Assembly (NCBI GenBank): GCA_963712435.1
Contig: CAVQIB010000012.1
Coordinates: 1-64,000 of the forward strand
DNA: 64,000 bases
Direction of reading: 5' to 3'
From: Rhodoplanes sp963712435
GTDB taxonomy: Bacteria; Pseudomonadota; Alphaproteobacteria; Rhizobiales; Xanthobacteraceae
In this document: positions 1-8,994 of the stretch, piece after piece
How the letters are laid out: every line of letters begins with the position of its first letter
How positions within the stretch are numbered: the first letter of the stretch is position 1
Translations under genes and position numbers: made by a program
Notes under the pieces: generated by a model
The model's database searches: none
What the model was told of the DNA's origin: nothing
Seen by the model: only the letters and a program-made list of their open reading frames with translations

Positions 1-334
1 CGGGACGCTCGGGCTTTGCCGGGAACAACGCGCTCGACCAGGCGCCGTCGGCGTCGTCCATCGCACGGTCTGACCGCGAAGGAGATGCGGCGGAGGATGC
101 GCCCGGCACGGCAAGCAGTGCATCTCGCATGTCCATGCCGGTCTCCTTCGGCATGTCGAAGTTCGGCGCGTCTTCGTTCGCGACGGATGTCCGGACGGCG
201 TCCCTAAAGGCGGTGTCCGGCCGTTCCCACGAGCCGCGATAGGCTGCGACCTCACAGAAGGTTGGGTCAACGTCAGGGCGCGAATTCGTCTCGCAACGCT
301 TGGCGAGTTGGGTGCCAGAAATTGACTTCGTCAT
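1..334 (-). CDS. Unrecognised protein, N-terminal part, runs off the window
   Basis: An open frame starts with ATG at 334 (MTKSISGTQLAKRC...) and stays open for 111 codons to the left edge, so its stop lies outside the window. I do not recognise the family. The visible part is hydrophilic, with a Trp/Arg-rich stretch (AYRGSWERP, about residues 37-45) followed by acidic, Ala/Ser-rich sequence. There is no signal peptide or membrane segment. No strong Shine-Dalgarno precedes the ATG. It lies just downstream of the broken hipA on the same strand, in what looks like an accessory segment. It could be a real gene or a chance open frame in GC-rich DNA. Confidence 0.3.
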   Translation of the reverse strand, partial: MTKSISGTQLAKRCETNSRPDVDPTFCEVAAYRGSWERPDTAFRDAVRTSVANEDAPNFDMPKETGMDMRDALLAVPGASSAASPSRSDRAMDDADGAWSSALFPAKPERP

Positions 335-477
335 GTGGAGCGGACGCGCTCAACTGGTCAAACCAGGATTTGTCCGTAACCGCGACGAAGAGGCGGACCA
401 TAGTCAATCTCGCTGGTCCATTGTGGTCCGGGGCAGCGACGCTTCCCTGCTCCGACTAGCGAGTTGGATTCTCTGCA

Positions 478-1788
478 TCACGCATCCTCCAATCTGCGCA
501 GACGAGCCTTGACCCCATTGCTGACGCTGTTAGCGACTTCGGCAGGAAATGCTTTCGGGAGCGACGCGGTGACCTGTTCGACCGCTGCCGGCGCCTGTTC
601 GTGCAGCTCATCGAAGATTTCTTGGTCACGAGTGGCGCACCAATCCCTGCCTTGGCCGCGGTCTGGACAAAATGGCGAGGCATCACACCGTCCACGACGT
701 AGTGACGGCTGTCACCGACGGCCATGGCCAGCTTCATCTTGTTACGCTTGATCTGGGCTGCGTCGAGACTGGGCTGCGCCGAGATCACATCGTAGAGCGG
801 GGTCATGCGGAAGCGGCCCCCGGGAGAGAGAAAGACGCTGAAATTCTTGGCGTGCCCATCCGTGGCGCCGAGAAGCCAGATGGCAATCACGGCCTTTAGA
901 AACGTCGTTTGATCTGCCTCCGGCTGATCGCTTCCCTTCAGCAGATTGAGGATGGCTGGAATACCGGGCCCACCGTCGGATTCTGTATTTCAAGGAAGGC
1001 GGCACGGACAAAGCCTGGCAGCAATCCTCTTGGGGCAAACGCAGGAGACGGTTGTCGCTGGTCCAGCGGCGGTCGAACCGCTCGACCACGAGCACGCGGT
1101 TGCCTTCAAACTCCTCGATCGCGACGGCGGCGCTCGGAAGTCCAAGAGCGGCTGTCAGCTTGAGGCAGAAGAACTCGTTCTCGACGCTGTAGGAAAGATC
1201 GATGCCGTTCGGCAGTCGGCCAATCTGCGGTTTGAGGATGTGCGTCGTGGCCGTAGTCGCCAGCGGCTTGTACCAACGCCCTTTCCAGAATAGGAGTGCG
1301 GTCTTTTCCTGGGCGCCGGCGATCGAGATTCGGAAGTCCTCGTCCTCGCCGAGCCCGAGGGGAGCCGATGCAAGATCGCCGAGAAGCCGGGCGACCTCCT
1401 TGTCGTCGATGGGCCTACCATCGACAGCGCCGGCGGCGCCGGGTTCGACGCCGTCTTGCAGGAATTGCAATGCGCCGACGCAGTCCCGTCCGACAGCGGC
1501 AAGTAGGTCGTAAGCGTCTATGCCTTGAGCGTGGACCCGCTCCGCCATGCGACGGCGGATGGGCGCGCTGTCGGGTAGGAGATTGTCGAAGACGGCGATG
1601 ACAGGCGCACCGATATAGCGGTCCTCACGGAGAGGCAAAGATAGCGACACGGGCAGCGCATGCTCCCAGGCAAGCCAAGACGGATCGTACTGAAAATCGA
1701 TTGCGCCGCTGGATTGTCTGTTCAGGCGCCCGACGAGACGGCCGTTCAGAAAAACATTGAGCGGGATGTGCCGCCGCGGGCGGGCCAT
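478..1788 (-). pseudogene. hipA: HipA-type Ser/Thr kinase toxin, two frameshifts
   Basis: HipA kinases phosphorylate aminoacyl-tRNA synthetases and are held inactive by HipB. The ATG at 1788 overlaps the hipB stop (ATGA). The N-terminal domain (MARPRRHIPLNVFLNGRLVG) and the ATP-binding segment (FRISIAGAQEK) read in one frame to KY near 985. There the frame shifts by one base, continuing as ESDGGPGIPAILNLL into the catalytic loop LLGATDGHAKNFSV and the metal-binding PLYDVISAQPS. A second shift near 618-625 is needed to read the usual C-terminus (EIFDELHEQAPAAVEQV ... RLRRLEDA, stop at 478-480). All kinase motifs survive, so either decay is recent or these are sequence errors. As written the protein would end after the N-terminal lobe and be inactive. 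Confidence 0.85.
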
Positions 1789-2039
1789 CAGAAGATGTCC
1801 TCGATCTCGGCCGGCTTTGCCTTCGTCCTGGGACGGATAACGAACTCGAGGTCGAGCGCTGCGAGAATGTCGCAAAGCGTCCCGAGCTGTGTCCCGGGCG
1901 CGCCGCTCTCGAGGGCCGAGATCGTTGCCTGCCGTAGCTTTGTATTGTCCCCGATGCTGGTCTGGTTCAGGCCTAGCTTGCGGCGCTGCCGGCGGATGGC
2001 GTTTCCAATTTGCTTAGGCGTTCTGGCGATCTGGTCCAC
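1788..2039 (-). CDS. hipB: HipB-type XRE-family antitoxin
   Basis: This 83-residue protein is a helix-turn-helix antitoxin and autorepressor. The HTH covers roughly residues 10-65 (IGNAIRRQRRKLGLNQTSIG ... ATISALESGAPGTQLGTLCDILAAL), followed by the short tail typical of HipB (LDLEFVIRPR). It is the first gene of the pair and its TGA overlaps the hipA ATG, giving translational coupling. Three ATACGCT-type palindromes lie upstream in and around its promoter, as expected for self-repression. The antitoxin frame is intact while the toxin frame is broken, the harmless combination. Confidence 0.88.
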   Translation of the reverse strand: MDQIARTPKQIGNAIRRQRRKLGLNQTSIGDNTKLRQATISALESGAPGTQLGTLCDILAALDLEFVIRPRTKAKPAEIEDIF

Positions 2040-2060
2040 AGCGTACCTCTCTGGGCACGC

Positions 2061-2159
2061 TATATACGCTCTAGACGATAATTGTCAATATACGCTGAGA
2101 ACGATAAAAAATAGATATACCTTTTGGCGCATAAAGCGAACAAATACGCTTTAGCGTAT
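2061..2159 (-). promoter_or_regulatory. hipBA promoter with three operator-like palindromes
   Basis: On the minus strand TTGACA (2083-2088) and TATATA (2061-2066) are separated by 16 bases, a near-consensus sigma-70 promoter about 22 bases upstream of hipB. Three elements share the left half ATACGCT, a 2-base spacer and a right half: 2064-2079 (AGACGAT), 2090-2105 (GAACGAT) and 2144-2159 (AGCGTAT, a perfect 7+2+7 palindrome). The first covers the -10 and spacer, the second abuts the -35. Binding by HipB at these sites is inferred from position. Confidence 0.65.
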
Positions 2160-2187
2160 AGCCGCCCTGGCGCTCTCGCTCCTCATA

Positions 2188-2394
2188 TCCCCTTGATCTC
2201 GCGTAACGACGAACGGTGTCCTGGGAGCGCGCGTTCACCGGCTTCGGATGGAGAAGCGCTCCCACAAACGTGGCTCTATCTCGAGCTGACAGCTCGACCA
2301 CGGCAAGACTGTCCTCCTGGAGCTCCAGGCGAGCCCGGACAGGAGTTTCATCGGGCCTGTTCATCACGTCATCACCGCTTTCGCACTCGGACAC
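2188..2394 (-). pseudogene. TacA-like (DUF1778) antitoxin C-terminal remnant
   Basis: The frame from 2394 contains DSLAVVELSARDRATFVGAL followed by LHPKPVNARSQDTVRRYARS. This resembles the C-terminal toxin-binding segment of DUF1778 antitoxins (acidic helix, L-S-x-R-D-x-x-x-F, A-L-x-x-P, P-N, R-R-Y). The N-terminal ribbon-helix-helix that should bind DNA is absent, and no GNAT toxin partner follows; the frame runs into the hipBA promoter. I read it as a remnant of a second toxin-antitoxin locus. The match is by motif only, so it could be coincidental. Confidence 0.4.
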
Positions 2395-2593
2395 CTATAC
2401 ATCGACCGCCCCACCCCATCCAACTGACCCAGAGGATTGGATTGACCACCATTTCTCGTGAGGAACGTGCTCTCAGCATCCTCAGCATGACCAGACGTTG
2501 TCGAGGATGAAGGACACGTTGGATCACAAACTACCGGCCCCAAACCCATACCCAAGCGATTTCCGTTCTGACAAAAATGCCTTCTAATTCAAC

Positions 2594-2779
2594 GTGATAT
2601 CATCTGATGGAAGATTGTTGCACAATCATCCCTCCGGCGACCCGACCCCCTCCCGCGCCGACATCCAGATGACCCAGGCGATCGTCGAGGTGGCGAAGCC
2701 GCTCGGCATCGCCGTGCACGACCACATCATCGTCGGCAAGGAAGGCCACGCAAGCTTCAAGGGGCTGAAGCTGATCTGA
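2594..2779 (+). pseudogene. radC: RadC C-terminal fragment (JAB/MPN domain)
   Basis: Only the last ~55 codons of a RadC-family (UPF0758) gene are present. They include the JAB metal motif HNHPSGDPTPSRAD, then the conserved tail (AKPLGIAVHDHIIVGKEGHASFKGLKLI, quoted here as key segments AKPLGIAVHDH and GHASFKG). The helix-hairpin-helix N-terminus and the Glu of the JAB site are missing. The ATG at 2594 is incidental, since the preceding residues MISSDGRLL do not fit the family. It is a 5'-truncated remnant consistent with a deletion or insertion breakpoint near 2600. RadC genes are common on genomic islands. Confidence 0.8.
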
Positions 2780-3180
2780 CGACTGCGGGCGACCCCGAGA
2801 CGGGGCATCCAGTCATCATTGAAGGCGTCGCTTCTACCCGCCGTTCACAGATGAGCCGGAGTTGGGTCGTCACCGTGCGGCCGGGAAAACAGCGTTAACG
2901 TTGGAGAAGGTCGCGCAGATCGTCAGCCCAACGAAGCGGATCCGGAACCAGGCGTTTTGAGCCGCACCATCGGTTGCAGTCGCCGCTCCGATCAGCCGAA
3001 TCCCCGAACTTCGCAGCGCACACTGTGTCCGGCGCGCAATGCCCGCGCGGTTGTTCTGCGTGCAATCGTTAACGCGCGTTGTACCGCCGCCGGAAACGAG
3101 TCGAGCTTGCAGAATTCGTCGACCGCCATCGCGCATCCTCGGGTGACGGCGTTGTCGCACGCTCACAAAGGGCCTCAACG
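2780..3180. other. Gene-free spacer
   Basis: No convincing reading frame was found on either strand. It separates the remnant-rich left end from the TPR/FecR/cyclase module and presumably holds that module's promoter. GTTAAC-type sites occur near 2893 and 3068, without a clear -35/-10 pair. Confidence 0.4.
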
Positions 3181-4518
3181 TTGCGTTTCAATCGGGCCAT
3201 CCTCGTCCTGTGCCTGCTGGTCGCGATGCTGGCGATGGCGCAGCCGGCGCATGCTCTGTTCGACGCACGCGCCGAGCAGGCCCAACTCGCAGAGCGCATC
3301 CGCCTTCATCCGACTGATTACGAGGCAACCTACCGCTACGTCCAGATTTCGACCGAGCTTGGCGATGTCGAGGCGGCGATCGGCGCCCTCGAGCGGCTGC
3401 TGATGTTCAACCCGCGACTTGCCCGCGCCCAGAAGGAACTGGGCTTCCTGTACGCGCGGCTTGGCGCCTACCAGGTCGCCCAGCAGCATTTGCGTGCGGC
3501 GTTGCAGTCGCCCGACCTCGATCGGGCGCAGAAGGCGCAGATCGAGGCGCAACTGCCGGACATCGAGAAACGGACCGAGCCGAGCCGGCTTTACGGCCAG
3601 TTTTCCGCAGGGCTCAGGGCGCAGTCGAACGCGAATTTCTTCCCTTTGAACGGCCTGTTCCAGATCGGCGGCGTTGGCGTGTCGGCGGCCGGCCAGCGCT
3701 CGGACGTCAATGCGTACCAACTGCTTCAAGCGGCGCATGATCTCGACTTCGCAAACCAAGGCGTGCTCGAAACACGGGCGTCGATCTACGCCACGCAGCA
3801 ATTCAACCTGTCCCTCTACAATGTCGGACTGTTCAGCGCCTCGATTGGGCCTCGCTTCGACGTTTTCCAGGACAGCCTGCCCGGCTTCAGCGTCAAGCCA
3901 TACCTGACGGGAACTGTCTCCAGTCTCGGCAGCGACAACTATCTCGACGCGGGCGGCGGCGGCGTGACATTGCGGTTTCCGGTGGGTCCGGACGCGACCA
4001 TCGAACCGGGCGTCGAGTGGCGCGCGCTTTATGTCAATCAAAACAATCCGGCGAATGGCGGGTTCTTGACCTCGTCGCTCTCGACGCTCGCGACCGGCGA
4101 CGTGATTACGGGCTATGTCGGCGGGACCTATCGCGCGACCGATAACATCCGCCTGGAGTGGCAGGCGGCCTATTCGCGGGCGAACGCGCAATTGGCGTCG
4201 CAAAGCTCCGATCAGGTGGATGTCCGGGCCATGTTGCGGCTCGAATTCGACCCGCCGTTTCGCGACATCGGCCTTCGCTGGACGATCGCCCCTTATGCGC
4301 GATTCACCGGCCTTGCTTTCGACGCAGCCAATCCGCTGGTCAATCCTGTCGTGGCGCGGCGCGATGCGGCCTGGGCCGAAGGCATTTTGCTCACGCTCCC
4401 AATCACCGGCCGGTTCGGCCTCGTCGGCAATGTGGAATATGCGCGCAACGACTTCAATCTGCCGAATTTCCGGACCGAAAACCTCTCGGTGTCCTTCGGA
4501 CCGGTCCTAAAATTCTAG
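3181..4518 (+). CDS. TPR plus outer-membrane beta-barrel protein
   Basis: The best start is TTG at 3181, preceded by AAAGGG at 8 bases. It begins exactly at a signal peptide (MRFNRAILVLCLLVAMLAMA, cleavage near AHA-L, residue ~25). Upstream ATG codons only add unrelated sequence. Residues ~30-140 form TPR-like helical repeats (YEATYRYVQISTELGDVEAA, LARAQKELGFLYARLGAYQ). From ~150 to the end there are alternating amphipathic strands with Gly/Asn/Tyr turns, and the protein ends in Phe (SFGPVLKF), the outer-membrane insertion signal. A periplasmic TPR domain before a barrel is also the layout of Slam-type surface-export proteins. It lies 11 bases upstream of the FecR gene, so the two are probably co-transcribed. 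The export role is inference. Confidence 0.75.
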   Translation: MRFNRAILVLCLLVAMLAMAQPAHALFDARAEQAQLAERIRLHPTDYEATYRYVQISTELGDVEAAIGALERLLMFNPRLARAQKELGFLYARLGAYQVAQQHLRAALQSPDLDRAQKAQIEAQLPDIEKRTEPSRLYGQFSAGLRAQSNANFFPLNGLFQIGGVGVSAAGQRSDVNAYQLLQAAHDLDFANQGVLETRASIYATQQFNLSLYNVGLFSASIGPRFDVFQDSLPGFSVKPYLTGTVSSLGSDNYLDAGGGGVTLRFPVGPDATIEPGVEWRALYVNQNNPANGGFLTSSLSTLATGDVITGYVGGTYRATDNIRLEWQAAYSRANAQLASQSSDQVDVRAMLRLEFDPPFRDIGLRWTIAPYARFTGLAFDAANPLVNPVVARRDAAWAEGILLTLPITGRFGLVGNVEYARNDFNLPNFRTENLSVSFGPVLKF

Positions 4519-4529
4519 GGGAGCTGGTG

Positions 4530-5453
4530 ATGGCGGCCAAGGCGACGGTGCTGACATTGAGCCTGCTGCTCGTCTCGCTTGGCGCGCGCGCGGAGAACGT
4601 CGGCAATGTCGGCGCAGTCAACCAAAACGCGCGCGGCACACCCCCGGGAGCGGCGGGGCGCGCGCTGTCTGTCGGGCTCGGGGTGCAGAGCAGAGAACGC
4701 ATCGAAACCGACGCCCAGGGTAACGCGCAGATCGTGTTCCGCGACCGATCGACCATGACGATCGGACGCAGCAGCGCGATCACCATCGACAAATTCGTGT
4801 ACAACGGCGACGCCGGACCCGCCAGCCAGGGAGTATCGCTGGCCAAGGGCGTGCTGCGCTTCGTCGGCGGCGGCGTCAGTCATGGGCAGGGCGCGCAGGT
4901 GAAAACGCCCACGGCCTCCATCGGGCTGCGCGGCGGCACGGCAATGATGCAGGTGGGCGGCTCCTGCGGCACGCTGGTGGTGCTGCAGTACGGGGTCGCC
5001 ACGGTCGCCAATTCGCGCGGCTCCGTATCGCTGACGCGCCCCGGATTTGCCGTCTGCGCCCCCGCCAACGGCCCCATCACCGCCCCCTTCCAAGCGTCGT
5101 CGAGCATGATTTTCACGCTCACCCAGAGCCTCGCCAGCGCACCTGGCCAGACCGGCGGCGTCGCCGTTCCGCCCACCAACCGCGACGCCAATCAAAATCT
5201 CACCGACAGTCGGCCGCCCAACGACGTGGCCGGGCCGGGCCTCGATTACTTGGGCCATATCTGGCTGGGCAATGCGCTTGTTCAAAGCGGCGCCAACGCC
5301 AATAACGAGCCGCCGCCGGTGCGGCCGCCGCCACCGCCGCAAACGACGGCGCCGCCGCCTCCGCCGCCACCACCGCCACCGCCGCCGCCGCCCCCGCCCC
5401 CGCCACCGCCGCCGCCATCGCAAGGGGGGCCGTCGGTGACGCTGCCGCCGTAG
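4530..5453 (+). CDS. Exported FecR-domain protein with polyproline tail
   Basis: The 307-residue product starts with a signal peptide (MAAKATVLTLSLLLVSLGARA). A FecR domain follows at ~40-150 (VQSRERIETDAQGNAQIVF, RSTMTIGRSSAITIDKFVY, VKTPTASIGLRGG). FecR domains sense or relay signals in the periplasm and usually pair with sigma factors, but none is seen here. Residues ~255-300 are almost pure proline, encoded by CCG/CCA/CCC codons at ~5310-5420, suitable for spanning the wall or binding a partner. A single Cys pair (SCGTLVV, FAVCAP) could form a disulphide. GGGGAGCTGGTG precedes the ATG. Its neighbours are the TPR-barrel gene and the CHASE2 cyclase, so it may be barrel cargo or the cyclase's periplasmic partner. 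Confidence 0.8.
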   Translation: MAAKATVLTLSLLLVSLGARAENVGNVGAVNQNARGTPPGAAGRALSVGLGVQSRERIETDAQGNAQIVFRDRSTMTIGRSSAITIDKFVYNGDAGPASQGVSLAKGVLRFVGGGVSHGQGAQVKTPTASIGLRGGTAMMQVGGSCGTLVVLQYGVATVANSRGSVSLTRPGFAVCAPANGPITAPFQASSSMIFTLTQSLASAPGQTGGVAVPPTNRDANQNLTDSRPPNDVAGPGLDYLGHIWLGNALVQSGANANNEPPPVRPPPPPQTTAPPPPPPPPPPPPPPPPPPPPPPSQGGPSVTLPP

Positions 5454-5570
5454 CTGCAATCGGCGCCGACGGCGCGGCGAGGACGGCGCACCTTGTGAAG
5501 GCCTTGCTGCTTGTGCGCGCCGCTGTTACTGGCGCAAAATCCGCGCCCTGCTTCGTGAGCGGAGACGCGA

Positions 5571-7815
5571 ATGCGCAGGCGACCCGCTTTTCTCGCGTCT
5601 CTGATCGTTGCGGCGGCGGCGATCCTTCCGTGGGGCCTGATTGAGCCGCACTGGCTCGACGGCATGCGCAATTTCGTCTTCGATTCCTACCAGCGCGCTG
5701 CGCCTGGCCGCTACGATCCGGAATCGCCCGTGCGGGTCGTCGGCGTCGACGAAGAAAGCCTCGAGGCTTTTGGCCAATGGCCGTGGCCGCGGTCGCGTCT
5801 CGCCGAACTCGTCGACCGGCTGCGCGACCTCGGCGCGAGCGTTGTCGCCTTCGATTTCATCTTTCCCGAGCCCGACCGCGCAAGCCTGGAGAACATCGCG
5901 CCTTCCATTGCCGATCCGCGGGCGCAAGAGGAGATTGCGCGCATTGTCGCGAGCACGCCCGCAAACGACAAATACTTCGCGGACGCTCTGCGCACCGCGC
6001 CGACCGTGCTGGCGATGACCCTCGCGCTGTCAAGCGGAACGCCGCCGCCGCCGCAAAAAGCGGGCTTCGCTTTCGCCGGCGACGATCCTGCGCCGTTTCT
6101 TTACGCCTTCGGCGCGACGGTCGCGCCCTTGCCGCTCCTGGCCGAGGCGACGCAAGGGCTGGGCGCCACCAACTGGCTGCCGGATCGCGACCAGGTCGTG
6201 CGCCGCGCGCCGCTTCTCGCGATCGCCGGTGGGACGCTTGCTCCTTCTCTGGCGATCGAGGCGCTGCGCGTTGCGCAGGGGGAAAGCACCATCGTCGTCC
6301 GCTCGTCGAACGCCAGCGGCCAGACCGCTTTCGGTCGCCAGACCGGCGTTAACGCCATCAAGGTCGGGGCCTTCCAAGTCGCGACGGGCGCGCGCGGCGA
6401 CGTGCGGCCGCGCTATTCGGGCACGCAAGCGGCGCGCGACATTTCCGCCGCCGCAGTGCTGCGCGGCGAGGTCGACCGAAAGGACATCGAGGGCCGCATC
6501 GTCTTTATCGGCGCGCTGGCCGCCGGGCTTGGCGACATTCGCGCGACGCCGCTCGAAGCCGCCGTGCCGGGGGTGGACATTCACGCGCAGATTCTCGAGT
6601 CGCTCCTCTCCGGCGCGCTGCTCTCGCGGCCCGACTGGGCGGCCGGCCTGGAATTCTTCGTCGCAGCCGCCGCTTTCGTCGGCGCGGGCGCGCTGCTCTA
6701 TTTCGCCCCGCCGATTATTTCGGTGGCGGCCGGCCTGCTGGCGCTGGGAGGTCTCGTCTTGGGGTCCTTCTATTTTTTTGATCGCCACGGGCTCTTGCTC
6801 GATCCCGCGTTTCCGGGCGTGACGATCGTCGCGGCTTATCTCGTGGGCGCGGTCGCGCTGTGGCGTATCGAACGGATATCGAAGCGCCACATCCGGGAAG
6901 CGTTCGGCAAGTTCGTGGCGCCCGCGGTGGTGGATCGGCTGGCGGAGAACCCGGAGCGGCTCGTTCTCGGCGGCGAGACGCGCGAGCTCACCGTTCTGTT
7001 TTCTGATCTGCGTAATTTCTCGAGCATGTCCGAAGGGATGAGCGCGCGCGAGCTGACCAGCTTCATGAACGACTATTTGACGCCGACGACCGACGCAATT
7101 CTCGAATGCGAAGGCACCGTCGACAAATACATGGGCGACGCCATTCTCGCCTTCTGGAACGCGCCGCTGGATGTGCCCGATCATCCGCGCAAGGCGGCGA
7201 CCGCCGCGCTTCGCATGCGTGCGGCGCTCGCCGCCTTCAACGAGACCCGTATCGTCGCCGCGCTCGCTGAGGGTCGCGATTGCCGCATCACGGCAATGGG
7301 GATGGGCCTCCATCTCGGCCCCTGCAGCGTCGGCAATATGGGCTCGGTGCGCCGCTTCGACTATTCGATCTTGGGCGACACGGTCAACGTGGCCTCCCGG
7401 CTCGATGACGCCTGCAAGCTATTCAAGCTCGACATCATCGCTTCGCACGCCGTCCGCGACGCTGCGCCCGACTTCGCCTGGCTGGACCTGGGGCGCGTGA
7501 TCCTGATGGGGCGTTCAGCGCCGACGCCGATCGCGACAATGGCGGGCGACGCGACATTCGCGTCGACCACGGAATTCCACGCGTGGCGCAAGCAACATGA
7601 TGGCGCGCTTTCAGATTACGAAGCGGCGCGGTTCGAATTCGGCGGCAAAGGCCGCCCACGCGCTTGCGGACAGCGTCGCCGCGCCGTGGCGCCCGCATTA
7701 TCGCATGATGGAGAAACGGCTCTTGACCCTCGCTGCTTCGCCCTTGCCGAAAGGCTGGTCTTCAGTATGGAGCCTCGAAAAGCAGGCAGGCTCAGAAGTG
7801 TCGCGAACAGACTGA
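5571..7815 (+). CDS. CHASE2-domain adenylate/guanylate cyclase (frameshift near the 3' end)
   Basis: This is a membrane sensor making a cyclic nucleotide. An N-terminal anchor (residues ~7-25) precedes a periplasmic CHASE2 domain (~35-345; VVGVDEESLEAFGQWPWPRS, VVAFDFIFPEPDR). Three membrane segments follow (~358-432), then a class III cyclase domain (~445-650). The two metal-binding Asp sit in LFSDLRNFSSM and YMGDAILAFWNAP; SILGDTVNVASRLDDACK carries the late catalytic motif. After RFEF (~7640) the written frame runs into arginine-rich nonsense to 8117. A one-base correction at GAATTC (7635-7640) restores the usual cyclase tail (AAKAAHALADSV ... KGWSSVWSLEK) ending at 7815. It is the third gene after the TPR-barrel and FecR genes. 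Confidence 0.85.
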
Positions 7816-8464
7816 TCCATCAGGGTCAAGCGGTATCTTTCACCCGAAAAGATCTCTGCGCTTCACGACCGCTGCGGCTGATCCGGACCCCGGCATGTGC
7901 GTTTTTCGTGCAGACTACCCGTCGAGCACATCTCATGGTAGACGCGAATGGCCAGCGCAGCCATCCTCGAGCCCGACGCAGCCGGCGGCTGCGCATTGAT
8001 CTTGCGAGGCGGAGGCATAAGAGCGACTATTCAAGCAGTTCGGGAGCGCTCCGGAAAATCCCGGAAGTGCCCTTTGTGTCGTTTTGTGCTTATGGAACGG
8101 ACGCAATCGCGTGCTAGTGTAGTGACACTGACACTTCGCTCCCTCACAATCACCGGCGCATGTCCGCGCGCGGTGCAGCGCGAAGCGGTGCGCCGCAGAT
8201 GCGGCACCCACCCGCTCGCAATTATCGGTCCCGGTTCTGCAGCGCGCACCTCGTGCTGTGCTGCGCCGGGACACGAACTCGCTGAAAGGAACCGGGCGTT
8301 AATTGCGCAGCACCTAGCATCGGAATTGCACAGATCTGCGAGAGCGATCTCGCCGGTCGCGCGTTCTATAGCGCCACGCGGCACACCGTAGCTTATCGGG
8401 TACGCGCCGGACATAACCACTCGGGTGGGGACAATCGCTTCGTTTCAAAGATATGGAGGGCTTT
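7816..8464. other. Gene-free spacer upstream of a phasin
   Basis: Several short overlapping frames exist but none resembles a protein or shows consistent codon use. A small inverted repeat AGTGT-AGTG-ACACT lies at 8116-8129. TTGCGCAG and TTGCACAG near 8303 and 8326 could be sites for a PHB regulator, but this is weak. The phasin promoter is presumably in the last 200 bases. Confidence 0.35.
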
Positions 8465-8833
8465 ATGAGCACCAAAATGCCGCCGTTTGAGATCCCGACC
8501 GACCTGCGCAATATCACCGAAAAGAGCATGGAGCAGGTGAGAACGGCTATTCACGGCTATCTCCAGTTCGTTCAACGCGCCGTTCCCGAAGACGTCATGG
8601 GGGGTCCGGAACTGAGCAACAAAGTCCTCGGTTATGCCGAGCGCAATGTCGCGAGCGCCTTCGATTTCGCGCAAAGGCTGCTGCAGGTGCGGGACGTCCA
8701 GGCCCTCTTGAAGCTGCAAATGGAATTCATCCAGGTGCAAGCGCAGGCGATGACCGAACAGGCGTATGACCTGCGGGAGACCACGACCAAGGCGATGATG
8801 GACAGCGTGAAATCGAAGTTCTTGTGCGGCTGA
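8465..8833 (+). CDS. Phasin (PHB-granule surface protein)
   Basis: Phasins coat polyhydroxyalkanoate granules and control their size. The 122-residue product is predicted all-helical and fits the phasin_2 family: an early amphipathic segment (FEIPTDLRNITEKSMEQVRT), central FDFAQRLLQVRDVQALLKLQ, then FIQVQAQAMTEQAYDLRE. The start at 8465 (MSTKMPPF) is chosen over 8453 because GGAGGG lies 4-5 bases upstream. A second phasin is at 12242-12643. The gene stands alone between a large spacer and a hairpin at 8880-8901. Confidence 0.85.
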   Translation: MSTKMPPFEIPTDLRNITEKSMEQVRTAIHGYLQFVQRAVPEDVMGGPELSNKVLGYAERNVASAFDFAQRLLQVRDVQALLKLQMEFIQVQAQAMTEQAYDLRETTTKAMMDSVKSKFLCG

Positions 8834-8879
8834 TCGTTTTCGCCGTGCAACGGCATTGCGGCCGACGGGCACGACTTTG

Positions 8880-8901
8880 AGGCGCACCATGCGGTGCGCC
8901 T
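8880..8901. terminator. Hairpin between convergent genes
   Basis: AGGCGCACC-ATGC-GGTGCGCCT is a perfect 9-bp stem with a 4-base loop, lying between the phasin stop and the convergent Sel1 gene. There is no strong T-run, so termination in either direction is plausible but not certain. Confidence 0.45.
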
Positions 8902-8994
8902 TCCATTCCTCCGACCCGCCGCTCGCGCTGAAGCGTTTTCGGCGAAGCCTGCCCTCCGACGAGCGGGAACTGATTCAACCCAATCGGAATTACG

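Noticed and set aside
5300..5425. CCG-rich tract as a possible CRISPR or satellite repeat
   Set aside because: It is in frame and encodes the proline tail of the FecR protein.
7948..8391. Short frames on both strands upstream of the phasin
   Set aside because: No consistent codon use, no ribosome site and no family resemblance.
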